NCBI GenBank assembly: GCA_910584575.1
Contig: CAJUBG010000096.1
Coordinates: 1-7,852 of the forward strand
DNA length: 7,852 nucleotides
Reading direction: 5' to 3'
From: an uncultured Dorea sp.
Lineage (GTDB): Bacteria; Bacillota; Clostridia; Lachnospirales; Lachnospiraceae
Of this stretch, positions 1-6,867 are shown piece by piece. Made by a program: the position numbers and the translations under genes. Position 1 is the first letter of the stretch, and each line of letters begins with the position of its first letter. The notes beneath the pieces are model-generated. The model had not been told where the DNA came from. It ran no database searches and saw only the letters and a program-made list of their open reading frames with translations.

Positions 1-41
1 CTGTGTGAATTTAAAGCTGTAATATTATGTTGGATTCTCAT
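1..41 (-). CDS. fliC: Flagellin, 5' end only (copy A, runs off the left edge)
   Basis: The reverse complement of this stretch reads MRIQHNITALNSH plus the start of the next codon. This is the conserved start of Clostridia-type flagellins, the subunit of the external flagellar filament. The ATG (41-39) is preceded by AAGGAGG on the minus strand (55-49), 7 nt away. Bases 1-58 are identical to 7664-7721 at the intact flagellin gene on the right, so this is a recent or gene-converted paralogue. Only 13 full codons are visible, so whether the gene is intact cannot be judged. Its start codon, ribosome site and leader hairpin are all undamaged, unlike the copy at 1173. It is transcribed leftwards and diverges from the antitoxin gene at 284. 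Confidence 0.85.
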   Translation of the reverse strand, partial: MRIQHNITALNSH

Positions 42-64
42 AGTTTTTCCTCCTTGAAATTCGT

Positions 65-84
65 CAGGGACATCCTTTTCCCTG
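65..84 (-). promoter_or_regulatory. Leader hairpin with GGA loop, copy A (candidate CsrA site)
   Basis: On the minus strand CAGGGA (84-79) and TCCCTG (70-65) form a perfect 6-bp stem around the 8-nt loop AAAGGATG. The hairpin lies 23 nt before the flagellin ATG and just upstream of the AAGGAGG ribosome site (55-49). The same element occurs at 7729-7748 and 1198-1217 with different stem bases, pairing preserved and AAGGA kept in the loop. CsrA binds GGA displayed in hairpin loops and, in Bacillus subtilis, represses hag (flagellin) translation through two leader sites, one overlapping the Shine-Dalgarno. The structure is read from sequence; CsrA binding is inference. Confidence 0.6.
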
Positions 85-145
85 TATAATTATTCATTAT
101 TTTTTTATAAAAGTGAAGCGTTCGGGAGTGCAAAAAATATACCGT

Positions 146-170
146 CCGGACCTGCCGGCGAACTGTCCAG
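146..170 (-). promoter_or_regulatory. Distal leader stem-loop with conserved 13-nt loop, copy A
   Basis: Minus strand CTGGAC (170-165) and GTCCGG (151-146) pair over six positions, one of them G-U, around the loop AGTTCGCCGGCAG. The same loop recurs at 1256-1268 and, with one base changed, at 7814-7826, inside stems of different sequence. A possible outer stem joins GTGTAC, just upstream on the minus strand, to GTATAT downstream, and a run of T follows, so this copy could also act as an attenuator. It lies about 105 nt before the flagellin ATG. The transcription start is not visible, so its presence in RNA is inferred. I do not recognise it as a named RNA family. Confidence 0.45.
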
Positions 171-217
171 AAAAGTACACGTTGTTGCATTATTTGAGTC
201 TAATTTTTATAATTGTA

Positions 218-246
218 TTGCTTTTATCCCTACAAAAACGTATAAT
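218..246 (+). promoter_or_regulatory. Sigma-A type promoter of the antitoxin gene
   Basis: TTGCTT (218-223) and a perfect TATAAT (241-246) are separated by exactly 17 nt. The antitoxin ATG at 284 lies 37 nt beyond the -10 box, with GAGAGGAGG (268-276) between them. The promoter sits in the 242-nt region shared with the divergent flagellin copy A. RelB-type antitoxins usually repress their own promoter, but I could not point to a clear operator palindrome here. Confidence 0.7.
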
Positions 247-283
247 AGAAAAAAGATTTTTCAATTTGAGAGGAGGTTTCTTT

Positions 284-592
284 ATGCCTTCTAAAACAGC
301 AAATTTATATGCAAGAATTGAGCCAGATGTAAAAGAACAAGCAGAGGGAATTTTGACAGCTCTGGGTATTTCAGTTTCTAATGCAATCAATATGTTTTAC
401 AAACAAATTATTCTTCAAAAGGGACTTCCATTTGATGTAAAGTTGCCAATGGCAAAACCTGTTGTAATTGATTCGCTTACAAAGGATGAACTGGAATCAG
501 AGCTTGCAAAAGGATATGTAGATATATTGGAAGGAAGGACGAAGTCAGCTAACAATGTATTTGCTGATATTCGCAGAGATTATGGCTTATGA
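284..592 (+). CDS. relB: RelB/DinJ family antitoxin
   Basis: This 102-aa protein is the antitoxin half of a type II toxin-antitoxin pair. It is expected to bind and neutralise a RelE-type mRNA-cleaving toxin and to repress its own promoter. Residues 1-45 match the RelB/DinJ ribbon-helix-helix domain: the strand TANLYARIEP, then a helix (VKEQAEGILTALG), then the SVSNAINMFYKQIILQKGLPF signature. Residues 60-102 (TKDELESELAKGYVDILEGR) form the usual C-terminal toxin-wrapping arm. I chose the ATG at 284 over an in-frame ATG at 113 because GAGAGGAGG lies 7 nt upstream and the promoter lies between the two. Its stop overlaps the toxin ATG by 4 bp (ATGA, 589-592). The toxin is cut off, so this antitoxin is probably an orphan. 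Confidence 0.88.
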   Translation: MPSKTANLYARIEPDVKEQAEGILTALGISVSNAINMFYKQIILQKGLPFDVKLPMAKPVVIDSLTKDELESELAKGYVDILEGRTKSANNVFADIRRDYGL

Positions 593-687
593 TTTATACG
601 ATAGAGATTTCTGTTCAAGCAGAAGCAGATCTGAGAGGAATCTATGAGTATATAGCGTTTGAGCTTCTCTCTCCGAAGAATGCTTCC
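589..687 (+). pseudogene. relE: RelE/ParE family toxin, 3'-truncated
   Basis: The reading frame begins MIYTIEISVQAEADLRGIY and continues to about NAS at residue 33. This matches the N-terminal strand and first helix of RelE/ParE-family toxins that pair with RelB/DinJ antitoxins. Full-length relatives are about 90-105 aa and carry their catalytic or ribosome-contacting residues in the second half, all absent here. After about position 687 the frame runs into the antisense of a flagellin fragment and stops at 786, giving a 65-aa chimera with no expected nuclease activity. The ATG overlaps the antitoxin stop, as in intact operons, so the truncation is secondary. The exact breakpoint lies somewhere in 687-705. 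Confidence 0.8.
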
Positions 688-689
688 AG

Positions 690-1173
690 TCATGGTTTAA
701 AACTTTGCTGCGTCGGAACAGTAATTGTTACATTGCTAGTTCCATTAGCGGCTGTAAAGTTACTGAACAATGTGGTTCCATTATAGTTAGAAGTCTTACT
801 GCTTCTGTCAATCTTGGACTGCATAGCCTTGATTTCTTTCTGTATCTCAGCACGGTTAGCACTGGAATAAGTACTTGTTGCAGAATGTGTAGTCGGCTTA
901 ACCATACGATTCAGCATGGAATGAACCTCTGTCAGAGTACCTTCTGTTGTCTGTACAAGAAAAATACCGTCGTTGGCAATCTTCTGATTAGTCTTTAAGA
1001 CCTGTAATCTGGGCACACATCTTCTCGGAAATAGCAAGTTCGGCAGCGTCGTCGCCAGCGCGGTTAATTCTATAGCCAGATGATAATTTTTTCAGGTTCT
1101 TTGTTAATACGGAATTAGTGTTTGTTAAATTTCTATGTGGATTTAAAGCCGTAATATTATGTTGGATTCTTAT
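690..1173 (-). pseudogene. fliC: Flagellin remnant (copy B): start lost, frameshifted, 3'-truncated
   Basis: The reverse complement encodes a flagellin N-terminal D0/D1 domain: RIQHNITALNPHRNLT, SSGYRINRAGDDAA and AISEKM in one frame. After a 1-nt insertion near 985-1000 come FLVQTTEGTLTEVHSMLNRM and NGTTLF in another. Three lesions are visible: the start codon at 1173 is ATA instead of ATG; the insertion brings a TAA stop into the original frame; and homology ends at about 700, removing the variable region and the whole C-terminal domain. Conserved residues have also drifted: VELATQSAN of the intact copy is VKPTTHSAT here. The AAGGAGG site (1187-1181) and leader hairpins survive, so the loss looks fairly recent. 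The 3' end abuts the cut toxin gene. Confidence 0.9.
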
Positions 1174-1197
1174 AGTTTTTCCTCCTTGAACTTGTGT

Positions 1198-1217
1198 CAG
1201 AGAGTTCCTTTTCCCTA
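1198..1217 (-). promoter_or_regulatory. Leader hairpin with GGA loop, copy B (relict)
   Basis: This is the counterpart of the hairpins at 65-84 and 7729-7748. On the minus strand TAGGGA (1217-1212) pairs with TCTCTG (1203-1198) through four Watson-Crick pairs and two G-U wobbles, around the loop AAAGGAAC. The stem is weaker than in the other copies, as expected in front of a dead flagellin gene, but the GGA loop and the following AAGGAGG site are retained. Confidence 0.45.
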
Positions 1218-1249
1218 CATAAATTTAAAATCAAAACATATGTTCCTGA

Positions 1250-1274
1250 TCAGACCTGCCGGCGAACTGTCCAT
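1250..1274 (-). promoter_or_regulatory. Distal leader stem-loop with conserved 13-nt loop, copy B
   Basis: The loop AGTTCGCCGGCAG (1268-1256) is identical to that of copy A. The flanks GGAC and GTCT/GTCTG pair over five positions with two wobbles. Relative to copies A and C, about 28 nt are missing between this element and the proximal hairpin: it lies about 84 nt from the start codon position, against about 111 in the others. The lost segment includes the shared CTCCCG-GCTTC block found in copies A and C. Confidence 0.4.
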
Positions 1275-1501
1275 TTAGGTTAAAAATAGTAGACAGGATA
1301 GGAATACATTTGTTATTTAAATATAGACTTAACTGAGAATGAGGCCATAGTATCAAAGAACGGGAAAAAATCGACATAAAATACATTATTACAAGAAATG
1401 TATGTAACAGATAGGGCTGTCAGGAAATATATAGTCCGACATAGAGGAGGCAGTAACACATATGCATCATTGCCCCCACAATAAATTTCTTAAAAGCATT
1501 T
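1275..1501. other. Intergenic stretch with no convincing gene
   Basis: This AT-rich stretch lies between the dead flagellin leader and the end of the glycosyltransferase operon. It must hold whatever promoter once served copy B, but I could not place a convincing one. It also holds the operon 3' end hairpin (1446-1477). A plus-strand 16-codon frame (1462-1512, MHHCPHNKFLKSISMR) has GAGGAGG 11 nt upstream, but it overlaps that hairpin and the end of the transferase gene, so I do not call it. Confidence 0.5.
1446..1477 (-). other. 3' hairpin downstream of the glycosyltransferase operon
   Basis: On the minus strand GGGGGCA (1477-1471) pairs with TGCCTCC (1452-1446): seven pairs including one G-U, about 25 nt after the last stop codon. 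The G-U would be an A-C mismatch on the other strand, so the fold fits minus-strand RNA. No U tract follows, so it is not a standard intrinsic terminator. It may be a 3'-end stabiliser or a Rho-associated end, or chance. Confidence 0.3.
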
Positions 1502-2686
1502 CTATGCGATAGCTTTCAAAATCCAATCCACGCAATTACTCCATGTAAAATTACGCCGAACCTTCTCATACCCTTTTTGAATCATATTCTCCGCAGATTC
1601 ATGATTTTGAAGCAGCCAATCCGTAATTGCCGGAAGCTGCCCTAGCTGTTTCAAATCATAAAGAGCAATATCCTCACCGTCTATAAAATTCTCTGTTATC
1701 CATCTGCTCGAATCAGTCAAAGGAAGTGAATGTTGCAGCAATGTGTTGAATATCCTGTCGTGAGTTCCAGCTTTAAACCACGGAAATACATTCAGGTTAA
1801 TCTTTGCGTCCGCCATATAGGACAATGTTTCCTTGTATGGAATACGCCCGTCAATCCGATGTACATTCGGATACCCGCTGCAGTCATGGTTTTCCCACCC
1901 CCGTCCAAGAAGGTAGACATCAAATCCAGCATTAGCAAGCACCTTCACCACTCGTTCCCGCTGATACATACGGATTGCCCAGTCCACCGGCTCCGAACAT
2001 CCCAGTAAGGTTTTCAAGAGCTTTTCATCTATCGAACCGCTTAACCCCAATCCTTCAATTGCCTTTAACATAGCTTGTTCTACTGTCAGGTTGCTATCCT
2101 CTACAAGATAGTCAAACACATAGAGATAAATATCATAAATTGGTGTATCTTTCGCAAACATTTCCTCCAGTTTTGAAAACATATTTTGGGGTCGGTAATA
2201 TGTTCCGGAAAACAAGATATCATATTTTTTATTTTTATAGGGAATAACAGGAATATCTTCTTCTGGTATAACACCCACATGAGGCATGAACTCTACAAAA
2301 GGCACCTCTTTACCAAAATATCGCTTTACATACTCTACGTGGTCTTTATCGCAACAAAACAATCGGTAATTACAAGGATGTTTTTCAAATGTAGGATGAA
2401 ACCGTAAAGGTGGATCCATCAGGATATCTACAACGACTGTCTGCCAGGAATCCCACAATTCAATAAAGATATCGTCTCTTGCACCCAAACCGTCAAAGCA
2501 GATTGCAGCATCTACTTTTTGGGAAACAAATTCTAAAAACTCCTCTAAAGGTTGTTTGTCTTTCGACTGAAAAAGCATTAGATTTAGGATGAATACCTCA
2601 TGGCCTCTTATCTGCAATTCCTTTGCCAATTGGTCAGAGAAAAAATTAAATGACTCTGTTGCTGAGTAAAACAAAATGATTCTCAT
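1502..2686 (-). CDS. CgeB-like glycosyltransferase (two Rossmann lobes, GT-B type)
   Basis: This 394-aa cytoplasmic protein has no signal peptide or membrane segment. It starts with a Rossmann strand (MRIILFYSATES) and an N-terminal lobe ending near residue 140, with the VVDILMDPPLRFHP segment (85-98) and HVEYV (116-120) seen in CgeB/DUF3880-type proteins. The C-terminal lobe starts at KKYDILFSGTYYRPQ (153-167). It carries the sugar-nucleotide site region INLNVFPWFKAGTHDRIFN (296-314), with the HDRIF motif typical of the Glyco_trans_1_2 family. It is expected to transfer a sugar from an NDP-sugar; the sugar and acceptor are unknown. AGGAGG (2699-2694) lies 7 nt before the ATG, which overlaps the upstream stop (ATGA, 2686-2683), implying translational coupling. 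As the last gene of a flagellin-linked operon it probably extends a glycan on flagellin (inference). Confidence 0.8.
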   Translation of the reverse strand: MRIILFYSATESFNFFSDQLAKELQIRGHEVFILNLMLFQSKDKQPLEEFLEFVSQKVDAAICFDGLGARDDIFIELWDSWQTVVVDILMDPPLRFHPTFEKHPCNYRLFCCDKDHVEYVKRYFGKEVPFVEFMPHVGVIPEEDIPVIPYKNKKYDILFSGTYYRPQNMFSKLEEMFAKDTPIYDIYLYVFDYLVEDSNLTVEQAMLKAIEGLGLSGSIDEKLLKTLLGCSEPVDWAIRMYQRERVVKVLANAGFDVYLLGRGWENHDCSGYPNVHRIDGRIPYKETLSYMADAKINLNVFPWFKAGTHDRIFNTLLQHSLPLTDSSRWITENFIDGEDIALYDLKQLGQLPAITDWLLQNHESAENMIQKGYEKVRRNFTWSNCVDWILKAIA

Positions 2687-4710
2687 CCTCGAACCTCCTG
2701 TCGTAAAATCGCCTGTTTCATCCGCAGGACCTCAAGATCATCCGGCAGAAGTGATAACAACTGTCCCATGACTCCATACGCCTCGTCCCATTGTCCCGCA
2801 GCTATCAGACCTCGGAGAACTTGTTTTACTTGCTCTCCAAGTACCATAAACTCCTCCGGTATAGCCTGCTTTGGAGATTCTATCTCTTCCTCCAAATACC
2901 GTAGCAACTGTCCCACTGTTCCTGACATCTTCGGATAAATATGTAGAGCATCTTTTAAAAACGGAAAACTCTCAATAAGATTTCCGGCCTCTATGAGTCT
3001 CAAAGCCTCTTTGAGAGGCGCCGCAAATCGATATCTGGTCGGAAGGGAAAAAGCCTCTGGTTCAGCAAGCGCCTCCTCCTTGTATACTGATAATGCATCG
3101 GTACAGACACTTGCACAATATTGCTTCAACAACTCAACTAATCTAGACGGCTCAAGCATCCCCCTTGTCAGCAGCTTCTCCAGAAAACATTGTTCCAGCT
3201 TCCTTTTGTAAAACGGACGCGCCTCTAATAACGGCGTAATCCTCTGATAAAATTCCTCCATTTCTGCCCATTCCTTGCGTTCCGTTACCGTTTCTGTATA
3301 TTCATTCCATGTCTCCGGAGACATCTGATCAAGTAATGGTTCTAATGAAAAATGATTACGCACAGCAATCTCAATCAATTCCCACTGGAACCCAGGCGGG
3401 CAGTTGCCAGTACATTCCCTCCATAATACCTCTGCCTTTTGCATTCGTTTTTGTTTCTCATCAAAAAGCACCTTTTGAATACATATGTATGAATTTGATG
3501 TATTCAGACGTTCATACTCTCTCAGGATAGCATCCTTTTGATTTTCAAAAGTATTTTTCCATTCCTCCAACCGCGGATAATGAGGCATCATCTTGTTTTC
3601 ATCCTCCCAGGGCATCCAGGAAAGAATCTGTTTTGCCGTCTGAAAATCTTTATCTTCTGCCGCAAAAAACAGTCCGTCCATATATACAGGAACCGTTTCT
3701 TTCTTGGCGCTTTCTAAAGTAATTCCCGGCGCCCTTTGCAGTACGGCTTTTTCAGGATGCTTTAGAAGATACAATAGCTTTTCGTGATACAGACGAACAT
3801 AACGCAAGCCTTTCCGATATTTCTTCAATTTTAGGCATAAGGCCGTAAGTGTTATGCTCAGATGAAGGGAACCTGCTTCCAGAGTCCGAGGATGTTTAAG
3901 CATACGTTCCCCTTCTTCCAACGCAAGCTTCAGATCACCGGTATAAGAAATTAGCAGTGGAAGATTCACTTGTAACCATAGCTCATAATTATAGATTAGT
4001 TCGTCTTTTCGTGCCAATGAAAGCCCTTTCCGGCAGTATTCGACTGCTTTATCATATTCTCCCACACTTTTGTATTCCTGAGAAATCTGCATACAACATT
4101 GAGGCGAATCCGGATTTTTTTCGTACATTTCCAAAAGAGGCGGAAGATTCCTGCTGGTCTTGGTATCTTTCCGATCATAAGTTTCTTTCCTTGCATAGCC
4201 AAAATGATGCACAAATGCTGTAAGTTTTTTACATGGCTCGAAAAACGGAATAAGATTTTCGTGAATGGGAAATATGAATTCCGTTTCTGGTGTCAATCGG
4301 CACATCCTCCCTACATCTCCATCGGAAAAACGTTTACCCTCAAAATCCAGATAATTGTGCTGAATATAAAATGCAGACTGGTAGAGCTTATATTCCCCAC
4401 TCTTAAAAAACTGAATAATTTCACTTGTATCCTCAAACCATTCATCGTCATCCAGATACAGAAACCATTCCCCTTTCGCTTCCTTCAATCCGGCATTTCT
4501 GGCCTTTGAGAAGTCGTCACACCAGGTAAATGGAATGATCTGCGGCGTATATTGCTGTACCAGCTCCAACGTTTCTTCATTTTTTCCAGTAAAAACAACA
4601 ATCAGTTCGCTGTCCAATTCCATGAGAAGCGGTTTCAAAGATGCAAGACATTTCCCCAGGGTCTCCATTCGGTCTGACACTAACATGGAGATAGAAAGCT
4701 GTATATTCAT
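2683..4710 (-). CDS. Family 2 glycosyltransferase with C-terminal TPR-like region (second paralogue)
   Basis: This 675-aa protein has an N-terminal GT-A domain of about 1-180: strand IQLSISMLVSDR, ELIVVFTG (35-42), WCDDFSKARNAGLK (63-76), and the metal and sugar-nucleotide site LYLDDDEWF (84-92, DDD at 87-89). Further on are FPIHENL (147-153) and the VHHFGY segment (167-172). From about 200 on it is helical with TPR-like units, clearest at 206-237 (EYDKAVEYCRKGL) and at the C-terminus (GQWDEAYGVMGQLLSLLPDDLEV). I chose the ATG at 4710, not one 12 codons upstream, because AAGGAGGA (4725-4718) lies 7 nt away and the first-gene paralogue starts at the same residue. The start overlaps the upstream stop by 4 bp. 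It is probably a flagellin glycosyltransferase; the TPR part may hold the acceptor. Confidence 0.85.
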   Translation of the reverse strand: MNIQLSISMLVSDRMETLGKCLASLKPLLMELDSELIVVFTGKNEETLELVQQYTPQIIPFTWCDDFSKARNAGLKEAKGEWFLYLDDDEWFEDTSEIIQFFKSGEYKLYQSAFYIQHNYLDFEGKRFSDGDVGRMCRLTPETEFIFPIHENLIPFFEPCKKLTAFVHHFGYARKETYDRKDTKTSRNLPPLLEMYEKNPDSPQCCMQISQEYKSVGEYDKAVEYCRKGLSLARKDELIYNYELWLQVNLPLLISYTGDLKLALEEGERMLKHPRTLEAGSLHLSITLTALCLKLKKYRKGLRYVRLYHEKLLYLLKHPEKAVLQRAPGITLESAKKETVPVYMDGLFFAAEDKDFQTAKQILSWMPWEDENKMMPHYPRLEEWKNTFENQKDAILREYERLNTSNSYICIQKVLFDEKQKRMQKAEVLWRECTGNCPPGFQWELIEIAVRNHFSLEPLLDQMSPETWNEYTETVTERKEWAEMEEFYQRITPLLEARPFYKRKLEQCFLEKLLTRGMLEPSRLVELLKQYCASVCTDALSVYKEEALAEPEAFSLPTRYRFAAPLKEALRLIEAGNLIESFPFLKDALHIYPKMSGTVGQLLRYLEEEIESPKQAIPEEFMVLGEQVKQVLRGLIAAGQWDEAYGVMGQLLSLLPDDLEVLRMKQAILRQEVRG

Positions 4711-6788
4711 GACCTTGTCCTCCTTATGAATTCTTGACGTATCCAAATCAATTCCAGGTCTTCCGGTATGATAGGAAGAAGCTGGTTCAAAATTTCGGCA
4801 GCCGGTTCCATTTGGTTGGCATACAGCAGGGTACGCAGCGTCTCTTTCATCTGACTGGCAAGCTGCAAAAATTCCGTCCCCGCCTGCAAAGCCGGATTGT
4901 CAAGCCTGCGTACAGTCTGCCTGATTAACTCTGTAATCACCCCAGACATATCTGGATTAATATGAAAAGCATCACCAAACAGGCTGACAGCCTCCGGTAT
5001 CTTCTCTTGCTTCAGAGCTTCTAATGCTGCTAAGACGACTCTGGAAAAACGATATTCGGCAGGAAGAAATACGCTGTTTTCTTGCTCTAACCATTCTTCA
5101 CGGTAAAGGTAGTTATAGAATTGTGTGATACATAGGCAATAATCTTCTAAACCTTCTGTAAGCTCATCCCACAGAGGGAAGCCCTTAGATAACTTTTGCT
5201 CTAGCATCTGTTTTTTCAAGCAGAGACTATGGAGTGGATAACGCGTTTCAATCTCCTTTACACATACTTGAAGGCGTCCATTCAGGGAAAATGGCAGTTC
5301 CTTCACCACTTTTCCTGAAAGATCATTCCAGGTATCCAAAGCCATCTGTGCCGCTAGCGGAATCACGCTGATTTGATGGTAAATGGCTTCCTTAAGCAAC
5401 AGTTGTCGTAAATACCCATCATCCGTATGCATTGTGCAGTATATAAACAGGTCCAGCCCTTTGTTTTTCTGGCCTTTGTTAAGGTATGTTAATGCTTTTT
5501 GTAACAGCAGATAGATAGGAACGGATACACCGGAAGATTCATTAACATCAAAATGACAGGATATACCGGAGTCATTCATGATATCTTCCAATATCTCAAG
5601 AAGCATGTCATTAAAAGACTCGGAATATGCCTTGTTCCATTTTTCAAAAATAGAATAATACCGCTGCAGGATATCCTCTGTTTCCCAGGGAAAGAGCTTC
5701 ATAAAATATACAGCGTCCTTCCAATCCTGTATTGCCAGTGCACAGGCAGCACAATCCATTCGTGTGTTGTAAAGGTGCTCCGGACTTTTAATATAATGCT
5801 CGCTAAACTCACCATAGGCTTGCTGTTCCCATAGATTTTCGTTTTCGTCCATCTTTTTCAGTAACTTTTCAAATTTGTGCCCATACCATACTGCCTTCTC
5901 CGGTTCTTTTCCTTCTGCACACAAATGAATAATCTGCTGGTAAATCACCAGACAAATCAACTCCGTTGGTGCTTCCTGTGTTAGAATTGTTTCAAGCTCT
6001 GAAATTGCCGCTACATTTCCGGGTTTTTTAGAAACAAGATAGGAAAGATAAGCCTTAAGCCATCCTGCCGAATACGAGTATTCTGAATCACGGCAGACAT
6101 AGAGCCCTTTCCGGCAGTATTCCTCTGCCAATTTCCAATCCCCCGCCAAGTCAAACTCTTTGGAAAGCTGAATATAATTTTTCACCTGCGTTGGCTGATT
6201 CTCAATGGCTTGTAAAAGCATGGGAATATTTCGGGATGTTTTGGAAATGTTTTCATTCTCAGAATTCTTCACATAACCATAATGATGGACGTAAGCTTGA
6301 AAATATTTACATGGCTCTATACGCGGGACTAATTCCTCATGGATTGCGCCCACAAAATGACTTTCCGGATACCTTCGTACCATCCGGAAAGCTGAAAAGT
6401 CAGAATATTTTGTCCCGTTCCAGTTCTGATAATTCCGCTGTATATAATGGGCGCATTGAAACTGCCTATATTCCCCGCTTAGAAAGAACTGACAGATTTC
6501 CTCTGCGTCATCAAACCATTCATCATCGTCGATGTACAGAAACCACTCCCCATGTGCAGCCTTTAAGCCGATATTTCTGGCGGCAGAAAAATCATCACAC
6601 CATTCAAAGGTTATGACTTGAGGCGTATACCTTTCAGCAGTTTCCCGGATCTTTTTGTCTGTTCCGGTAAATATAATAATTAATTCGCATGGAAGTTTCG
6701 TAAGAAGCGGTTTTAAGGAATCCAGGCAGCGCTCCAGGGATTCCCTGCGGTTTGAAGCAAGAAGTGAGATGGTAAGTAAGATATCCAT
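4707..6788 (-). CDS. Family 2 glycosyltransferase with C-terminal TPR-like region (first paralogue)
   Basis: This 693-aa cytoplasmic protein is the first transferase after flagellin. The GT-A domain spans about 1-180: ILLTISLLASNR, ELIIIFTG (35-42), WCDDFSAARNIGLK (63-76), the DXD-type site LYIDDDEWF (84-92), GAIHEEL (147-153) and VHHYGY (167-172). I count 61 identities without gaps in the first 100 residues against the next gene, so the two arose by tandem duplication. The remaining 500 residues are helical, with TPR-like units at 204-231 (GDWKLAEEYCRKGL) and near the C-terminus (PAAEILNQLLPIIPEDLEL). The start at 6788 is set by AGGAGG (6806-6801), with a rather long 12-nt spacer, and by alignment to the paralogue. 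An upstream in-frame ATG at 6917 lies inside the flagellin gene and is rejected. Context suggests it glycosylates flagellin. Confidence 0.85.
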   Translation of the reverse strand: MDILLTISLLASNRRESLERCLDSLKPLLTKLPCELIIIFTGTDKKIRETAERYTPQVITFEWCDDFSAARNIGLKAAHGEWFLYIDDDEWFDDAEEICQFFLSGEYRQFQCAHYIQRNYQNWNGTKYSDFSAFRMVRRYPESHFVGAIHEELVPRIEPCKYFQAYVHHYGYVKNSENENISKTSRNIPMLLQAIENQPTQVKNYIQLSKEFDLAGDWKLAEEYCRKGLYVCRDSEYSYSAGWLKAYLSYLVSKKPGNVAAISELETILTQEAPTELICLVIYQQIIHLCAEGKEPEKAVWYGHKFEKLLKKMDENENLWEQQAYGEFSEHYIKSPEHLYNTRMDCAACALAIQDWKDAVYFMKLFPWETEDILQRYYSIFEKWNKAYSESFNDMLLEILEDIMNDSGISCHFDVNESSGVSVPIYLLLQKALTYLNKGQKNKGLDLFIYCTMHTDDGYLRQLLLKEAIYHQISVIPLAAQMALDTWNDLSGKVVKELPFSLNGRLQVCVKEIETRYPLHSLCLKKQMLEQKLSKGFPLWDELTEGLEDYCLCITQFYNYLYREEWLEQENSVFLPAEYRFSRVVLAALEALKQEKIPEAVSLFGDAFHINPDMSGVITELIRQTVRRLDNPALQAGTEFLQLASQMKETLRTLLYANQMEPAAEILNQLLPIIPEDLELIWIRQEFIRRTRS

Positions 6789-6813
6789 AAGGTTAATAAT
6801 CCTCCTGTGGGGC

Positions 6814-6849
6814 AAAAGAAAGCGCCCATCCAATGGACCGGCGCTTTCT
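6814..6849 (-). terminator. Hairpin terminator or attenuator after flagellin
   Basis: On the minus strand AGAAAGCGCC (6849-6840) and GGCGCTTTCT (6826-6817) form a perfect 10-bp stem around a 13-nt loop. It is followed by only UUU before GCCCC, 18 nt after the flagellin stop. The stem is strong but the U tract short, which fits partial termination: abundant flagellin mRNA with some read-through into the glycosyltransferase genes. No separate promoter is obvious in the 28 nt between the hairpin and the next ATG. Confidence 0.7.
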
Positions 6850-6867
6850 ATAATAATTAATTTGAAA

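Noticed and set aside
113..283. In-frame upstream extension of the antitoxin (ATG at 113)
   Set aside because: It has no ribosome site, runs through the flagellin A leader and the antitoxin promoter, and has no family similarity. The ATG at 284 has a near-perfect site and matches RelB N-termini.
705..998. 97-codon plus-strand open frame
   Set aside because: It is the antisense of the flagellin remnant, with no ribosome site and no recognisable protein features.
1462..1512. Plus-strand 16-codon frame MHHCPHNKFLKSISMR with GAGGAGG 11 nt upstream
   Set aside because: The GGAGG is also the arm of a minus-strand 3' hairpin, the frame overlaps the end of the transferase gene, there is no promoter I trust, and nothing similar is known to me.
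4707..6788. SunS-type peptide S-glycosyltransferase assignment for the GT2-TPR genes
   Set aside because: The GT-A and helical architecture is similar, but there is no bacteriocin precursor or ABC transporter nearby; flagellin is the obvious neighbour.
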